From NCBI RefSeq assembly GCF_015140455.1, contig NZ_AP024094.1, forward strand, positions 2,852,001 to 2,916,000: DNA of 64,000 nt. The letters run 5' to 3'. Positions 10,076-18,609 of this stretch are shown here, piece by piece; the stretch's first letter is position 1, and each line of letters begins with the position of its first letter. Below the pieces are notes generated by a model. That model worked only from the letters and a program-made list of their open reading frames with translations, was not told the DNA's origin and made no database searches. A program made the translations under genes and the position numbers. This DNA is from Jeongeupia sp. HS-3 (GTDB lineage: Bacteria; Pseudomonadota; Gammaproteobacteria; Burkholderiales; Chitinibacteraceae).

Positions 10076-10689
10076 GCACGCAATCTCGTCGGCGAAGCGA
10101 TGTGGGAGGCGATATGAAAATAGGCGGCCAGCAATACCGTGCCGACCCCGTAAGCGGCGAGCACGTCGCTGCCATAGTGTACGCCGAGCACCAGCCGCGC
10201 CATCCCGCCGGCGAGCACCAGCAGCGCTGCCAGTGCAAGAATAGGCACGCGCTGCCGTGGCCAGCGCTGGCAGGCGAGCCAGCCGAGCGCGCCGAACAGC
10301 GTCATCGCCGCCATCGCGTGGCCGCTGGGAAACGATGGCCCGTGCACCGACATCAGGTGTTCCAGCGTCGGCCGTGGCCGGTGCACCAACAACTTGATTA
10401 CGCCGTTGAGGCACCAACTGGCGAGCACCAGCAAGGGCAGGCCGGGCCAGGCGATGCGGCCCAGCCGGCGCAGCAGCCAGCCGGCGGTGATCGCAATCGG
10501 GATCGAGCCCCAGAAGCTGCCGCTCCAGCCGAGCAGCAGCGCCAGCGAGACCAGCGCCGGGCGGCGGTCGTACAGCCAGACGGAGAGCGTGGCGTCAAAG
10601 GCATGTTGTGGCGCGCTGCCGAGCGAGGTCAGTAGCAGCAGAAAAACCACGAGCCCGCCAATGGCGAGCCCGAGATGGCGGGAAGACAT
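10072..10689 (-). CDS. PAP2-family membrane phosphatase
   Basis: Integral membrane lipid or isoprenoid phosphatase of the PAP2 superfamily, about 205 residues with five or six membrane helices. The three phosphatase motifs are present: [16 protein letters not shown], and a third motif with [15 protein letters not shown]. Substrate is unknown; undecaprenyl diphosphate, phosphatidylglycerol phosphate or lipid A phosphates are family possibilities. It is inserted between ruvA and ruvB and overlaps ruvB by 4 bases, so it is probably co-transcribed with them. Confidence 0.88.
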   Translation of the reverse strand: MSSRHLGLAIGGLVVFLLLLTSLGSAPQHAFDATLSVWLYDRRPALVSLALLLGWSGSFWGSIPIAITAGWLLRRLGRIAWPGLPLLVLASWCLNGVIKLLVHRPRPTLEHLMSVHGPSFPSGHAMAAMTLFGALGWLACQRWPRQRVPILALAALLVLAGGMARLVLGVHYGSDVLAAYGVGTVLLAAYFHIASHIASPTRLRA

Positions 10690-10701
10690 CAAATCATCCT
10701 G

Positions 10702-11301
10702 TTAAAGCTTGGCCAGCACCTTGAGTGCCTGGCGGATGCCGTTGCTGACGTCGACCTCGTCCGGCAGCGTCTTCATCGCCGCGCCCGCTTCGCGCTCGTT
10801 GTAACCGAGCGCCAGCAGCGCGTTGAGAATATCGCCGGACGGGCCGGCGCCAAACAGCGGCGTCGGCAGCTTGGCCGCAACGGCCGCGCTGGTCGGCAGA
10901 CTGCCCAGCTTGCCCTTGAGTTCCAGAATCAGCCGCTCGGCGGTTTTTTTACCGATGCCGGGGACTTTGGAGAGCCGGCTGACGTCTTCACCGGCAATTG
11001 CCAGCGCCAGTTCGTCGCTGTTCATGCCCGACAAAATCGCCAGTGCGATCTTGGCGCCGATGCCGCTGATCTTGATCAGATGGCGAAACAGATCGCGTTC
11101 GGCGCGGTTGGCAAAGCCGTACAGCAACTGTGCGTCTTCGCGCACGACCAGATGCGTGAACAGCTCGACCTTGGCGCCGAGAGCCGGCAACACATACAGC
11201 GTGCTCATCGGCACGTCGAGTTCGTAGCCGACGCCGGCGACGTCGACGACCAGCGTCGGCGGTTGTTTCTCGATCAGGGTTCCGGTCAGGCGGGCGATCA
11301 T
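10702..11301 (-). CDS. ruvA: Holliday junction DNA helicase subunit RuvA
   Basis: Tetrameric junction-binding protein. 199 residues: N-terminal OB fold ([31 protein letters not shown]), central helix-hairpin-helix pairs ([16 protein letters not shown] and [20 protein letters not shown]), and a small C-terminal domain that contacts RuvB ([14 protein letters not shown]). Lies about 100 bases after ruvC. Confidence 0.97.
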   Translation of the reverse strand: MIARLTGTLIEKQPPTLVVDVAGVGYELDVPMSTLYVLPALGAKVELFTHLVVREDAQLLYGFANRAERDLFRHLIKISGIGAKIALAILSGMNSDELALAIAGEDVSRLSKVPGIGKKTAERLILELKGKLGSLPTSAAVAAKLPTPLFGAGPSGDILNALLALGYNEREAGAAMKTLPDEVDVSNGIRQALKVLAKL

Positions 11302-11404
11302 GGTCGGGGCTCGGTCGCTACAGAAAACGGCAGTATAGCGCCGCTGCCCGGTTTATAGAACGATCGTTGCATATGGCGTGGCCCGGCTGCCCTTCCGCCA
11401 GCGC

Positions 11405-11926
11405 TCAGGCCAGCCGACCACGCTTGATCGTCAACCCGAGCTTGGACAGCTGCGCCGCCGCACCCCCGGCGTGCTGTGAATGCGCCAGCGCCACCGCCAG
11501 TGCATCGGCGGCATCGGCCTGCGGCACGCCCGACAGCCGCAGCAGCCTTTGCACCATCAGACCAACCTGATCCTTGCCGGCGTGGCCATTGCCGACCACC
11601 GCCTGTTTGACCTGCAGCGCGGTGTACTCGGCGATCGGCAGTTGCGCCAGCACCAGCGCGGCAATGACCGCGCCACGCGCCTGGCCCAGCATCAAGGTCG
11701 AGGCCGGATTGACGTTGACGAAAACCTGCTCGACCGCGGCGATCTCGGGGTGATAGCTGGCGACGACTTCGGCGATGCCGTCGAGCAATGCCCGCACGCG
11801 CTCGGGCAGGCTGCCGCCACCGGTCTTGATGCAGCCCGAAGCGACGTAGTTGCGGCTCTGGCCGACGACGTCGATGATGCCGAACCCGGTGATGCGTGAA
11901 CCGGGGTCGATGCCGAGGATGCGCAT
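11405..11926 (-). CDS. ruvC: Holliday junction resolvase RuvC
   Basis: Endonuclease that cuts Holliday junctions. 173 residues with the RNase H-like fold start [19 protein letters not shown] (first catalytic Asp at residue 7), the second acidic site near AAVEQVFVN, and the C-terminal acidic pair in [12 protein letters not shown]. Its ATG overlaps the upstream TonB-like gene stop (TGATG). Confidence 0.97.
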   Translation of the reverse strand: MRILGIDPGSRITGFGIIDVVGQSRNYVASGCIKTGGGSLPERVRALLDGIAEVVASYHPEIAAVEQVFVNVNPASTLMLGQARGAVIAALVLAQLPIAEYTALQVKQAVVGNGHAGKDQVGLMVQRLLRLSGVPQADAADALAVALAHSQHAGGAAAQLSKLGLTIKRGRLA

Positions 11927-12795
11927 CAGCGCGCCTGCAACGTGTCGTTACGGGCGAAGTTCCAGGTACGCAATACCACCAGCACCGTGGCGCGCTTGCC
12001 GAGTGGATCAACCAGATCCTTGGGCAGCGGTGCGAACGGCGCGGCGCGCTGGAGGATCTTCAGCGCGGCGTTGTCGAGCTGGCGATTGCCCGACGAGCGC
12101 TGGATGCTGGCCTTGCGGATCGAGCCATCGACGTTCACCTCGACCGACAGTTGCAGGCTGCCGTAGAGCTTGTTGCCGGCGCTGTCGGTCGGATAGGTGC
12201 TGGTGCCGATACGCTCGATCTGCTGGCGCCATTGGTCTTCCCACACCGCGGTCATGGCCTTGATCGCCGGCGTGCTCATGAAGGCTTTGCGCGGTTTTTC
12301 TTCGTAGGCGTTGAAGCGCTGATCCAGTTGCGCCACCGGCCCCGAGAGCTGACGCGCGGTTTGCGCAGTGCTGTCCTGCCCGTTCTGCGACTGCGCCGCA
12401 TCCTGGTTCGAGGTTTGCGGCGTGCTCGGGGCAGACAGCAGGCCACCGGCGCGAAGCTTGGCCATCAGGGCTTGCTGCTGCGCTTCGAGTTGCTGCTGAC
12501 GGGAGAGTTGTTGCTGCAGCTCGATCGAAGCCTGGTTGTTCAGCGCCGGCAGCGGGCTGGTTGCGCGCTGCTTGGCATCGGTATTGCCGCCGCCGTCGAG
12601 GTTTTCCTGCGCCCTGACTTTGGCCTTGCCCGGCGTGGTTTCGGTGCGCTGGTTGACCAGCACCACTTCGAGCGGCTGCTCGGAAAAATGCCGCTGGATC
12701 TCGGGCATGACGAACTTGATGCCGAAGATCAGCACCGCGTGCGTCAGCAGCGACAGCAGCATGGCCATCGACATGAAGCGTTGCATGCGATCCAT
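11926..12795 (-). CDS. TonB/TolA-like energy transducer family protein
   Basis: 289-residue protein with one N-terminal membrane helix ([22 protein letters not shown]), a Gln-rich predicted coiled coil (about residues 88-115, [18 protein letters not shown]), a Gln/Ser/Thr-rich linker, and a C-terminal TonB-type domain ([39 protein letters not shown]). It looks like an energy transducer, but no exbB/exbD pair is next to it. Together with the proline-rich TolA it gives this genome two TolA/TonB-like proteins in 6 kb. It overlaps ruvC by one base. Partner unknown. Confidence 0.82.
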   Translation of the reverse strand: MDRMQRFMSMAMLLSLLTHAVLIFGIKFVMPEIQRHFSEQPLEVVLVNQRTETTPGKAKVRAQENLDGGGNTDAKQRATSPLPALNNQASIELQQQLSRQQQLEAQQQALMAKLRAGGLLSAPSTPQTSNQDAAQSQNGQDSTAQTARQLSGPVAQLDQRFNAYEEKPRKAFMSTPAIKAMTAVWEDQWRQQIERIGTSTYPTDSAGNKLYGSLQLSVEVNVDGSIRKASIQRSSGNRQLDNAALKILQRAAPFAPLPKDLVDPLGKRATVLVVLRTWNFARNDTLQAR

Positions 12796-12914
12796 GCGTC
12801 GGCCCGATTCCGTTGTTAGATTTTGAACCGCGCGAGTCTAGCATAGGCCCCGGTATCCAAGCGTTTGCGCTGTTGCTAAGATGCTCTAATAAGACAACCA
12901 TGCAAGGTTATGCC

Positions 12915-13229
12915 GTGAAGCTCGCCCCTTATGTGTCAGTCCTGTTTGCCCTGTCCTGTTTGCCGGCGCTGGCCGCCGACAATGGGGCCAAGCTGATCGC
13001 CAAATACAATTGTCTGGGCTGCCATTCGGTGGACACCAAAATCGTCGGCCCGGCGTACAAGGACGTCGCCGCCCGCTACCGCGGCCAGAAGGATGCCGAG
13101 GCAATGTTGATGAAGGAGGTGCGTGCCGGCACCAAGGGCAAATGGGGCGGGCCGGTAGCGATGCCGCCACAGCAGATCAGTGATGCCGATCTGAAAGTGA
13201 TCGTGCGCTGGATACTGGCGCAGAAATAA
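12915..13229 (+). CDS. Periplasmic class I c-type cytochrome (c5/c551-like)
   Basis: Small soluble electron carrier, about 104 residues with the chosen start. Signal peptide MKLAPYVSVLFALSCLPALAA, one haem site CLGCH (Cys33, Cys36, His37) and the axial methionine in VAMPPQQ (Met83). I chose GTG 12915 because AAGG lies 7 bases upstream and the signal peptide starts cleanly; the ATG at 12900 is in frame but lacks a ribosome site. It could donate electrons to a terminal oxidase or reductase; no such enzyme is adjacent. Confidence 0.88.
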   Translation: MKLAPYVSVLFALSCLPALAADNGAKLIAKYNCLGCHSVDTKIVGPAYKDVAARYRGQKDAEAMLMKEVRAGTKGKWGGPVAMPPQQISDADLKVIVRWILAQK

Positions 13230-13235
13230 ACAGCG

Positions 13236-13265
13236 TTGAGAATCCCCTGGTGTGCCAAGTATTAA
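13236..13265 (+). promoter_or_regulatory. Candidate sigma-70 promoter for dksA
   Basis: TTGAGA (13236-13241) and TATTAA (13260-13265) are separated by 18 bases, upstream of dksA with a leader of about 120 bases. This is a visual match only. Confidence 0.35.
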
Positions 13266-13389
13266 CGCCGGGGGAGATAAAATGTCTTATTGCAATGGAC
13301 ACTCGACTTGATTAAGCTGCCTGCCCATTTGGCGCGTCATGCCTTTGTAAGCCTGAGCGCCCTGGGTTCTAGAATAAGCGAGTACGACG

Positions 13390-13806
13390 ATGGCCAAACT
13401 CACAGAGAAAGACATCCTCAGCTGGAACGGTCCGGAAGAGGACTATATGAACCCGGATCAGCTCGAGTTCTTCCGGAATCTGCTGCTGAAGAACAAGGCT
13501 GAACTGCTGGCAAACGCCAGTCAGACCAGCTTGAACCTGCAGGAGCAGGAAGCAACCCCTGATCCCGCTGATCGCGCGACGCTCGAAGAAGAGTACGCGC
13601 TGGAACTGCGCACCCGCGATCGCGAACGCAAACTGCTGATGAAGATCGAGTCGACGCTGAAAAAAATCGACGACGGCTCCTACGGCTATTGCGAGGACAC
13701 CGGCGAAGCGATCGGCCTTGGCCGCCTCGTGGCGCGTCCGACCGCGTCGTTGACGCTGGAAGCGCAAGAACGTCGCGAGCGGATGAAAAAGCAGTTCGCT
13801 GATTAA
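13390..13806 (+). CDS. dksA: RNA polymerase-binding transcription factor DksA, reduced-cysteine type
   Basis: Binds RNA polymerase in the secondary channel and works with ppGpp. 138 residues: N-terminal segment, coiled-coil hairpin whose tip keeps the key acidic pair (DPADRA, Asp58 and Asp61, corresponding to Asp71/Asp74 of E. coli), then the zinc-finger region. Only one of the four usual zinc cysteines remains (Cys101; the next positions read CEDT and ARPTASLTLEA). Such forms are known in alpha- and betaproteobacteria and can work without zinc. A Fur-family gene follows after 3 bases. Confidence 0.93.
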   Translation: MAKLTEKDILSWNGPEEDYMNPDQLEFFRNLLLKNKAELLANASQTSLNLQEQEATPDPADRATLEEEYALELRTRDRERKLLMKIESTLKKIDDGSYGYCEDTGEAIGLGRLVARPTASLTLEAQERRERMKKQFAD

Positions 13807-13809
13807 GCC

Positions 13810-14247
13810 ATGAGCGGACGGGCTGTACTGCCCGCCGCGGCCGACTCGCTCGGCCCGGCGCGCGAGCTGATCGCCCGTACCGGTGCGCGGGTCACCGCCG
13901 CCCGCTTGCGCGTGCTCGCCACGCTCATTGCGGCACAGCGGCCGCTGTCCCATCTGGATGTCGTCGAAAGTCTTGATCCGGCGATAGACCGGGTCACCGT
14001 CTACCGGGTGCTCGAATGGCTGACCGACGAAGCGCTGGCGCACAAGCTGGCCGGTGACGACCGAGTCTGGCGTTTTTCGGTCGCGACGGTGCAGCACCGC
14101 CACGCCCACTTTCATTGCCGCGTTTGTGGCCGCTTCTATTGCATCGAATCGTTTCGTACCGACTTGCCGGTGACGCTGCCGCAAGGCTTTGCCGCCGAGG
14201 CGCTCGAGATCACCATCAAGGGCGTCTGCGCCGACTGCCGCGCTTGA
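13810..14247 (+). CDS. Fur-family metalloregulator, possibly Zur
   Basis: 145-residue DNA-binding protein with the Fur winged helix (RLRVLATLIAAQRPLSHLDVVESL...IDRVTVYRVLEWLTDEALAHKL), a histidine-rich metal segment (HRHAHFHC) and the structural zinc cysteines (Cys103/Cys106 and Cys140/Cys143). Fur, Zur and PerR all share this pattern. I lean towards Zur because the gene overlaps the dksA transcription unit and Zur/DksA genes often lie close, but the specificity is not proven. No strong ribosome site; translation is probably coupled to dksA, 3 bases upstream. Confidence 0.78.
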   Translation: MSGRAVLPAAADSLGPARELIARTGARVTAARLRVLATLIAAQRPLSHLDVVESLDPAIDRVTVYRVLEWLTDEALAHKLAGDDRVWRFSVATVQHRHAHFHCRVCGRFYCIESFRTDLPVTLPQGFAAEALEITIKGVCADCRA

Positions 14248-14422
14248 TCTACCCATGTGCATCGCATCGCGGCAATCCTTGCCGTGGCATTCGGGTCATC
14301 CCCAGTGTATTTAGCCCGCACCGCCCTTGTTCGGCCTTGGCTAAGACGCTAACCTAAGCGTTCGACAAGAATATGCCGCGTTGCATCAAGATCAGCGCGG
14401 CCGCCACGTTCAGGGATCCACC

Positions 14423-15493
14423 ATGCATTACCAGACCGACGACGTTCGTATCCGCGAGATCAAAGAGCTGCTGCCGCCCGTTGCGGTACTGGAAAAATAC
14501 CCGGTCACCCAGACCGCGTCGGCGGCGGTGTTTGAATCGCGTCAGGCGATTCATCGCATCCTCGAAGGTAGTGACGACCGTTTGCTGGTGGTCGTAGGCC
14601 CGTGCTCTATCCATGACACCAAGGCCGCGCTCGAATACGGCCAGATGCTCCTGAAACTGCGCGAGCAGTACAAGGACACGCTGGAAGTGGTGATGCGCGT
14701 GTACTTCGAAAAACCGCGTACCACCGTTGGCTGGAAGGGCTTGATCAACGACCCTTACCTGAACGACAGCTTCAATATCAATGACGGCCTGCGCATTGCC
14801 CGCAAGCTGCTGCTCGACCTGAACGATACCGGCCTGCCGACCGCGGGTGAATTCCTTGACATGATCACGCCGCAATATCTGGCCGATCTGATGAGCTGGG
14901 GCGCCATCGGCGCACGCACCACCGAGTCGCAAGTGCACCGCGAGTTGTCCAGCGGTCTGTCGTGCCCGGTCGGCTTCAAGAACGGTACCGACGGCAATAT
15001 GAAGATCGCCATCGACGCGATCCGCTCGGCCGGTCAGCCGCACCATTTCCTTTCGGTGACCAAGATGGGTCACTCGGCCATTATTGCCACCGCCGGTAAT
15101 CCCGATTGCCACATCATCCTGCGCGGCGGCAAGGAACCGAACTACGACGCCAACCATGTTCGCAGTGCGATGGCCGACCTGGCCGCCGCCGGCGTGGCGC
15201 AGAAGGTGATGATCGATTTCAGCCACGCCAACAGCCGCAAGGATTACCGCCGGCAGATGGAAGTCTCCAGCGATGTGGCGGCACAAATCGGTGAAGGCAA
15301 CGCGGCGATTTTCGGTGTGATGATCGAATCGCATCTGGTCGAAGGCCGGCAGGATCAGGTCGAAGGCAAGGAACTGTGCTACGGCCAGTCGATCACCGAT
15401 GCCTGCATCGGCTGGCCCGACACCGAAGCTTCGCTGGCCGAATTGTCCGACGCGGTGCTGCGCCGCCGTGCGCTGGCCAAGCTTGGCGCCTGA
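14423..15493 (+). CDS. aroG: 3-deoxy-7-phosphoheptulonate (DAHP) synthase, class I
   Basis: First enzyme of the shikimate pathway; joins phosphoenolpyruvate and erythrose-4-phosphate. 356 residues, close to E. coli AroG/AroF/AroH. Visible: VVVGPCSIHD, the YFEKPRTTVGWKGLINDP segment, and C-terminal VMIDFSHANSRKDYRRQ and VMIESHL metal-site motifs. I start at ATG 14423, 7 bases after an AGGGA site, giving MHYQTDDVRIREI. Which aromatic amino acid inhibits it (AroF, G or H) cannot be told here; the symbol is by overall similarity. Confidence 0.93.
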   Translation: MHYQTDDVRIREIKELLPPVAVLEKYPVTQTASAAVFESRQAIHRILEGSDDRLLVVVGPCSIHDTKAALEYGQMLLKLREQYKDTLEVVMRVYFEKPRTTVGWKGLINDPYLNDSFNINDGLRIARKLLLDLNDTGLPTAGEFLDMITPQYLADLMSWGAIGARTTESQVHRELSSGLSCPVGFKNGTDGNMKIAIDAIRSAGQPHHFLSVTKMGHSAIIATAGNPDCHIILRGGKEPNYDANHVRSAMADLAAAGVAQKVMIDFSHANSRKDYRRQMEVSSDVAAQIGEGNAAIFGVMIESHLVEGRQDQVEGKELCYGQSITDACIGWPDTEASLAELSDAVLRRRALAKLGA

Positions 15494-15512
15494 TGGTTCG
15501 CCAGCACCGATG

Positions 15513-15539
15513 AAACGCCCCGCAGCGCGGGGCGTTTTT
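15513..15539 (+). terminator. Rho-independent terminator after aroG
   Basis: Perfect 11-bp stem AAACGCCCCGC (15513-15523) with its complement at 15527-15537, loop AGC, ending in five Ts. Located 20 bases after the aroG stop. Confidence 0.92.
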
Positions 15540-15603
15540 GCGTCGGCAGAATCACGTCGGCCGGAGATGCTGCAATGAGTCTCTTTGCCAAGGGTGTGTT
15601 CTG

Positions 15604-16641
15604 ATGCGCTTGCCTCTGCACCTGCTGCAGTTGCGCGGTGATCCGCTGCCATGGCGCAAGGCTGTGTGCGCATTGGTCAGCGTGACCTTGCCGGCGCTGA
15701 TCGCCGTCTGGCGCAATGAGCCGGTCGGCCTGTTGTTCGCCGCCGTGGGCGGGCTGTATGCATCGATGGTCGATTTTGGCGGGGCCTTCGGCCACCGGCT
15801 GATGACGCAGCTCGGCGGGCTGGTGCTGATCGTCGCCAGCGCGGCCTTTGGCGTGTTCATGTCGGCCGAACCGTACTGGCTGTTGCCGATCCTGGCGGTG
15901 CTGACCTTCGGGGTCGGCTGGTGTGACGGCACCAATCTCGCGCTGGAGACCATTCTGCGCATGGCGGTGCTGGCGCTGCTGATTTACGGCTTTACGCCAG
16001 GGCTGCCGGTCGATGCCTTGCCGTATGCGGTGCTGGGCGTGGCGGTCGGCACGCTGACCGTCGGCATCGATGGCGTGCTGTTCCGCCGGGTCATGCTGCT
16101 TGAGCAAGATCCCTTGCGGCTCAGACGCAATCTGGTGCGCATTCGTCGTGGCGCGACCGCCGGCTGGCGGCATGCGCTGGCGTATTCATCGGTGACCTCA
16201 GTGGCGCTGCTGATGGCTCTGGCACTGCATTTCGAGCGGCCGGCGTGGGTTGCGGCATCGACGCTGTTCGTGCTCCGCCCCGATGGCCCGGACAGCCTGC
16301 GCAGGCTGTTTCAGACCTGCTTCGGCACGCTGGCGGGGCTGTCGCTGACCTGGGCCATTGTCCGGCTCGGCCACTCGCCGGGTATTTTGCTGTGCTGGAT
16401 CGCCTTCTTTGCCTTTGTCCGGCCGCTGGCGTTGGCGCTCAATTACTGGCTGGGCGCCGCTGCGATGACCGCGCTGGTGCTGGTGCTGCTGGACATCGTT
16501 TACCTGCCGCACGGCGGCGACATTCATCTGCTGCGGGTGCGCTTGCTCGATATGCTCACCGGCTGCGCGATCGCGCTTGCCGGCCTGCTGATTTTCAATC
16601 CGGCCGCAAGGCGCCATCTGGGCGCGCGGCTCGACGACTAG
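15604..16641 (+). CDS. FUSC-type inner-membrane protein (putative exporter)
   Basis: About 345 residues with two groups of hydrophobic helices (about 20-160 and 195-335) separated by a basic stretch (LRLRRNLVRIRRGATAGWR). This two-block layout and the repeated AVGGLYASMVDFGGAFGHR-like pattern match the FUSC/aromatic acid exporter-like family. The start at ATG 15604 begins MRLPLHLLQLRGD; an upstream in-frame extension overlaps the aroG terminator and is unlikely. The substrate is unknown. Its stop overlaps the stop of the convergent gene by a few bases. Confidence 0.78.
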   Translation: MRLPLHLLQLRGDPLPWRKAVCALVSVTLPALIAVWRNEPVGLLFAAVGGLYASMVDFGGAFGHRLMTQLGGLVLIVASAAFGVFMSAEPYWLLPILAVLTFGVGWCDGTNLALETILRMAVLALLIYGFTPGLPVDALPYAVLGVAVGTLTVGIDGVLFRRVMLLEQDPLRLRRNLVRIRRGATAGWRHALAYSSVTSVALLMALALHFERPAWVAASTLFVLRPDGPDSLRRLFQTCFGTLAGLSLTWAIVRLGHSPGILLCWIAFFAFVRPLALALNYWLGAAAMTALVLVLLDIVYLPHGGDIHLLRVRLLDMLTGCAIALAGLLIFNPAARRHLGARLDD

Positions 16642-17093
16642 CGCCGCTGCGCCAGCTGCTCGCGCACGTAATGCTCGACATCGGCGACGTCGATCCGGCC
16701 CTGGTCGGCCAGCTCGGACAGATCGACACCCAGCCTCGCCGCCAGCCGGGCGGCATCGACCGAGACCGTCAGCCAGCCGCCGCTTGAGTCCTTTGCCGCC
16801 TCGATGCCGGCCGGCTCGGGAGGGAACAACCAACCGGTGGGCGCTTCTTCGATATCCATCAATGCCAGCAGCTCGCCCGCCAGCACGCGGTCGCCGATTT
16901 CGGCGGTAAAGGCCGCCAGCACGCCGGCCTCGGGCGCGGCGACGTCTTGCCGGCTGCCATCGGCGAGCGTGAGCGTCAGCAGCGCCACATCGGCAGCGAC
17001 ATGAGCGCCCACGGGGTGATGCAGCCGGGTGACGGTCGCGCTGCCGTCAAAGCCAGGCGCACAAATCAGGTGGGTTGTGGTTGCGGCGCTCAT
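16638..17093 (-). CDS. Lipoyl-like domain plus peripheral subunit-binding domain protein, no lipoyl lysine
   Basis: 151 residues. The first half looks like a biotin/lipoyl hammerhead (residues about 20-80: VTRLHHPVGAHVAADVALL...APEAGVLAAFTAEIGDRVLAGELLALMDI). The site where E2 proteins carry the modified lysine (ETDKA) reads LADGSRQ, so no lysine is available. The C-terminal 40 residues (AARLAARLGVDLSELADQGRIDVADVEHYV) match the peripheral subunit-binding domain of 2-oxoacid dehydrogenase E2/E3BP. No catalytic acyltransferase domain exists. It is divergent from the ptb-ackA operon. Function unknown; a docking or scaffold role is an inference. Confidence 0.7.
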   Translation of the reverse strand: MSAATTTHLICAPGFDGSATVTRLHHPVGAHVAADVALLTLTLADGSRQDVAAPEAGVLAAFTAEIGDRVLAGELLALMDIEEAPTGWLFPPEPAGIEAAKDSSGGWLTVSVDAARLAARLGVDLSELADQGRIDVADVEHYVREQLAQRR

Positions 17094-17179
17094 GGTCGTG
17101 AATATCTACGCCTTGTGTGCTTGAAGAGCTTGATCTGCGCCAACAAAGGTCAAGGCATTTGTCTTTAATGTGGAATGGT

Positions 17180-17194
17180 CAATTAATTTAATTG
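17180..17194. promoter_or_regulatory. Perfect palindrome between divergent lipoyl-like gene and ptb-ackA
   Basis: CAATTAATTTAATTG is a perfect 7+1+7 inverted repeat in an unusually AT-rich patch, 71 bases before the ptb start and 87 bases from the divergent gene. It is placed like a repressor operator. It is partly overlapped by the word GGAATGGTCAATT (17172-17184). Confidence 0.5.
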
Positions 17195-17265
17195 CAGTAC
17201 AACAACGATCTTCCTACGATGCTGGCATATTTATCGTGAACTCATGCCCGTTGAAGGATCTACCG

Positions 17266-18609
17266 ATGACCCAGGAAAACATCCTTTTCGAAGACATCCA
17301 GCCCGGCATGCGCTACACGCGTACGCATACGGTCAAGCCCGGTGATCTTACCCTGTTTGCGCTGATTGCCGGATCGCGCGAGATTGCCGGTACGCGTCAG
17401 GCGCCGGCGATTGGTGCATTTTCGCTGCTGTCGTCGACCGCGACCAATTTCTTCCCAGGCAATGGTTCGATTCTGGCCGGCCATTCGATGCAGTCCTACG
17501 GCTGGATTCGTGATGGCGATGTATTGTCGATCGAGCTGGTGGTGCAGGAAAAGGATGCGGGCACCCGTCAGGTGGTCGTCGATTGCCGCTGCGAGAATCA
17601 GGATGGCGAGGTCATCGCCTCGGGGCCGATCACGCTGATTCCGCCGACGGTGAAGAGCGAAAACCGCTTCGACGAACCACCACAACTTACATTGCGGCAG
17701 TACCACGTTTTCAGCACACTGCGTACCCAGGCTGCCGGGTTGCCGCCGGTGCCGACCGCGGTGGCGCATCCGACCGATCATGCCTCGCTGCTCGGTGCGC
17801 TTGAAGCTTGGGAGGCCGGGTTGATTACGCCGATTCTGGTTGGCCCGGAGGCCAAGATTCGCGCGGTAGCCGATCATGAAGGGCTGGATCTGACCGGTCT
17901 GCGTATCGTGGATACCGAGCATAGCGTCGCCTCGGCCGAGACCGCCGTGGCGCTGTGCCGTTCCGGCGAAGCGCAGGCGCTGATGAAGGGCAAGCTGCAT
18001 ACCGACGAGCTGATGCGCGCGGTGATGGCCAAGGAAGGGCTGCGTTGCGGCAAGCGGGTGTCGCATGTGTATGTGATGGATGTGCCGGCGTATGGCCGGC
18101 CGCTGTTGGTGACCGATGCGGCGATCAATATCGCGCCGGATCTGGCCGGCAAGGTCGATATCACCCAGAACGCCATCAATCTGGCGCAGGTGCTCGGCAT
18201 TGCCACGCCGAAAGTGGCGATCCTCTCGGCGGTCGAGACCGTCAACGACAAGATGCCGTCGACACTGGACGCCGCGCTGCTGTGCAAGATGGCCGATCGC
18301 GGCCAGATCACCGGCGCGGTGCTTGATGGCCCGCTGGCGTTCGACAACGCCGTATCCAAGCTCGCCGCCAAAACCAAGGGCATCGATTCGCCGGTTGCTG
18401 GCGAGGCCGACATCCTCGTGGTGCCCGATATCGAGGCCGGCAATATGCTGGCCAAGCTGATGATTTATTTCGCTGGGGCCGAAGCCGCCGGCATTGTGCT
18501 CGGTGCACGTGTTCCTATCGTGCTGACGAGCCGTGCCGACGATGTGAAGTCCCGACTTGCCTCCGCCGCCGTGATGGCGCTGGTGGCGCATGCCAAAGGA
18601 AGCCATTAA
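17266..18609 (+). CDS. MaoC-like/phosphate acyltransferase fusion (Ptb/Pta-type)
   Basis: 447-residue fusion. Residues 1-130 resemble a MaoC hot-dog domain (ILFEDIQPGMRYTRTHTVKPGDLTLFALIAGS), and residues about 150-447 are a phosphate acetyl/butyryltransferase domain (VPTAVAHPTDHASLLGALEAWEAGLITPILVGPEAKI, ALMKGKLHTDELMRAVM, VSHVYVMDVPAYGRPLLVTDAAINIAP). It should convert an acyl-CoA to acyl phosphate, with acetyl-CoA or butyryl-CoA as candidates. In active MaoC enzymes GD-N-P-H carries the catalytic Asp and His; here that stretch reads AGSREIAGTRQAP, so the hydratase activity may be lost. ATG 17266 has AAGGA 7 bases upstream. ackA follows directly. Confidence 0.9.
   Translation: MTQENILFEDIQPGMRYTRTHTVKPGDLTLFALIAGSREIAGTRQAPAIGAFSLLSSTATNFFPGNGSILAGHSMQSYGWIRDGDVLSIELVVQEKDAGTRQVVVDCRCENQDGEVIASGPITLIPPTVKSENRFDEPPQLTLRQYHVFSTLRTQAAGLPPVPTAVAHPTDHASLLGALEAWEAGLITPILVGPEAKIRAVADHEGLDLTGLRIVDTEHSVASAETAVALCRSGEAQALMKGKLHTDELMRAVMAKEGLRCGKRVSHVYVMDVPAYGRPLLVTDAAINIAPDLAGKVDITQNAINLAQVLGIATPKVAILSAVETVNDKMPSTLDAALLCKMADRGQITGAVLDGPLAFDNAVSKLAAKTKGIDSPVAGEADILVVPDIEAGNMLAKLMIYFAGAEAAGIVLGARVPIVLTSRADDVKSRLASAAVMALVAHAKGSH

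Noticed and set aside
12813-12914. N-terminal extension of the cytochrome c
   Set aside because: Lacks a ribosome site and would bury the signal peptide; GTG 12915 fits better.
14354-15673. 439-codon - strand frame opposite aroG
   Set aside because: Antisense to a fully supported DAHP synthase.
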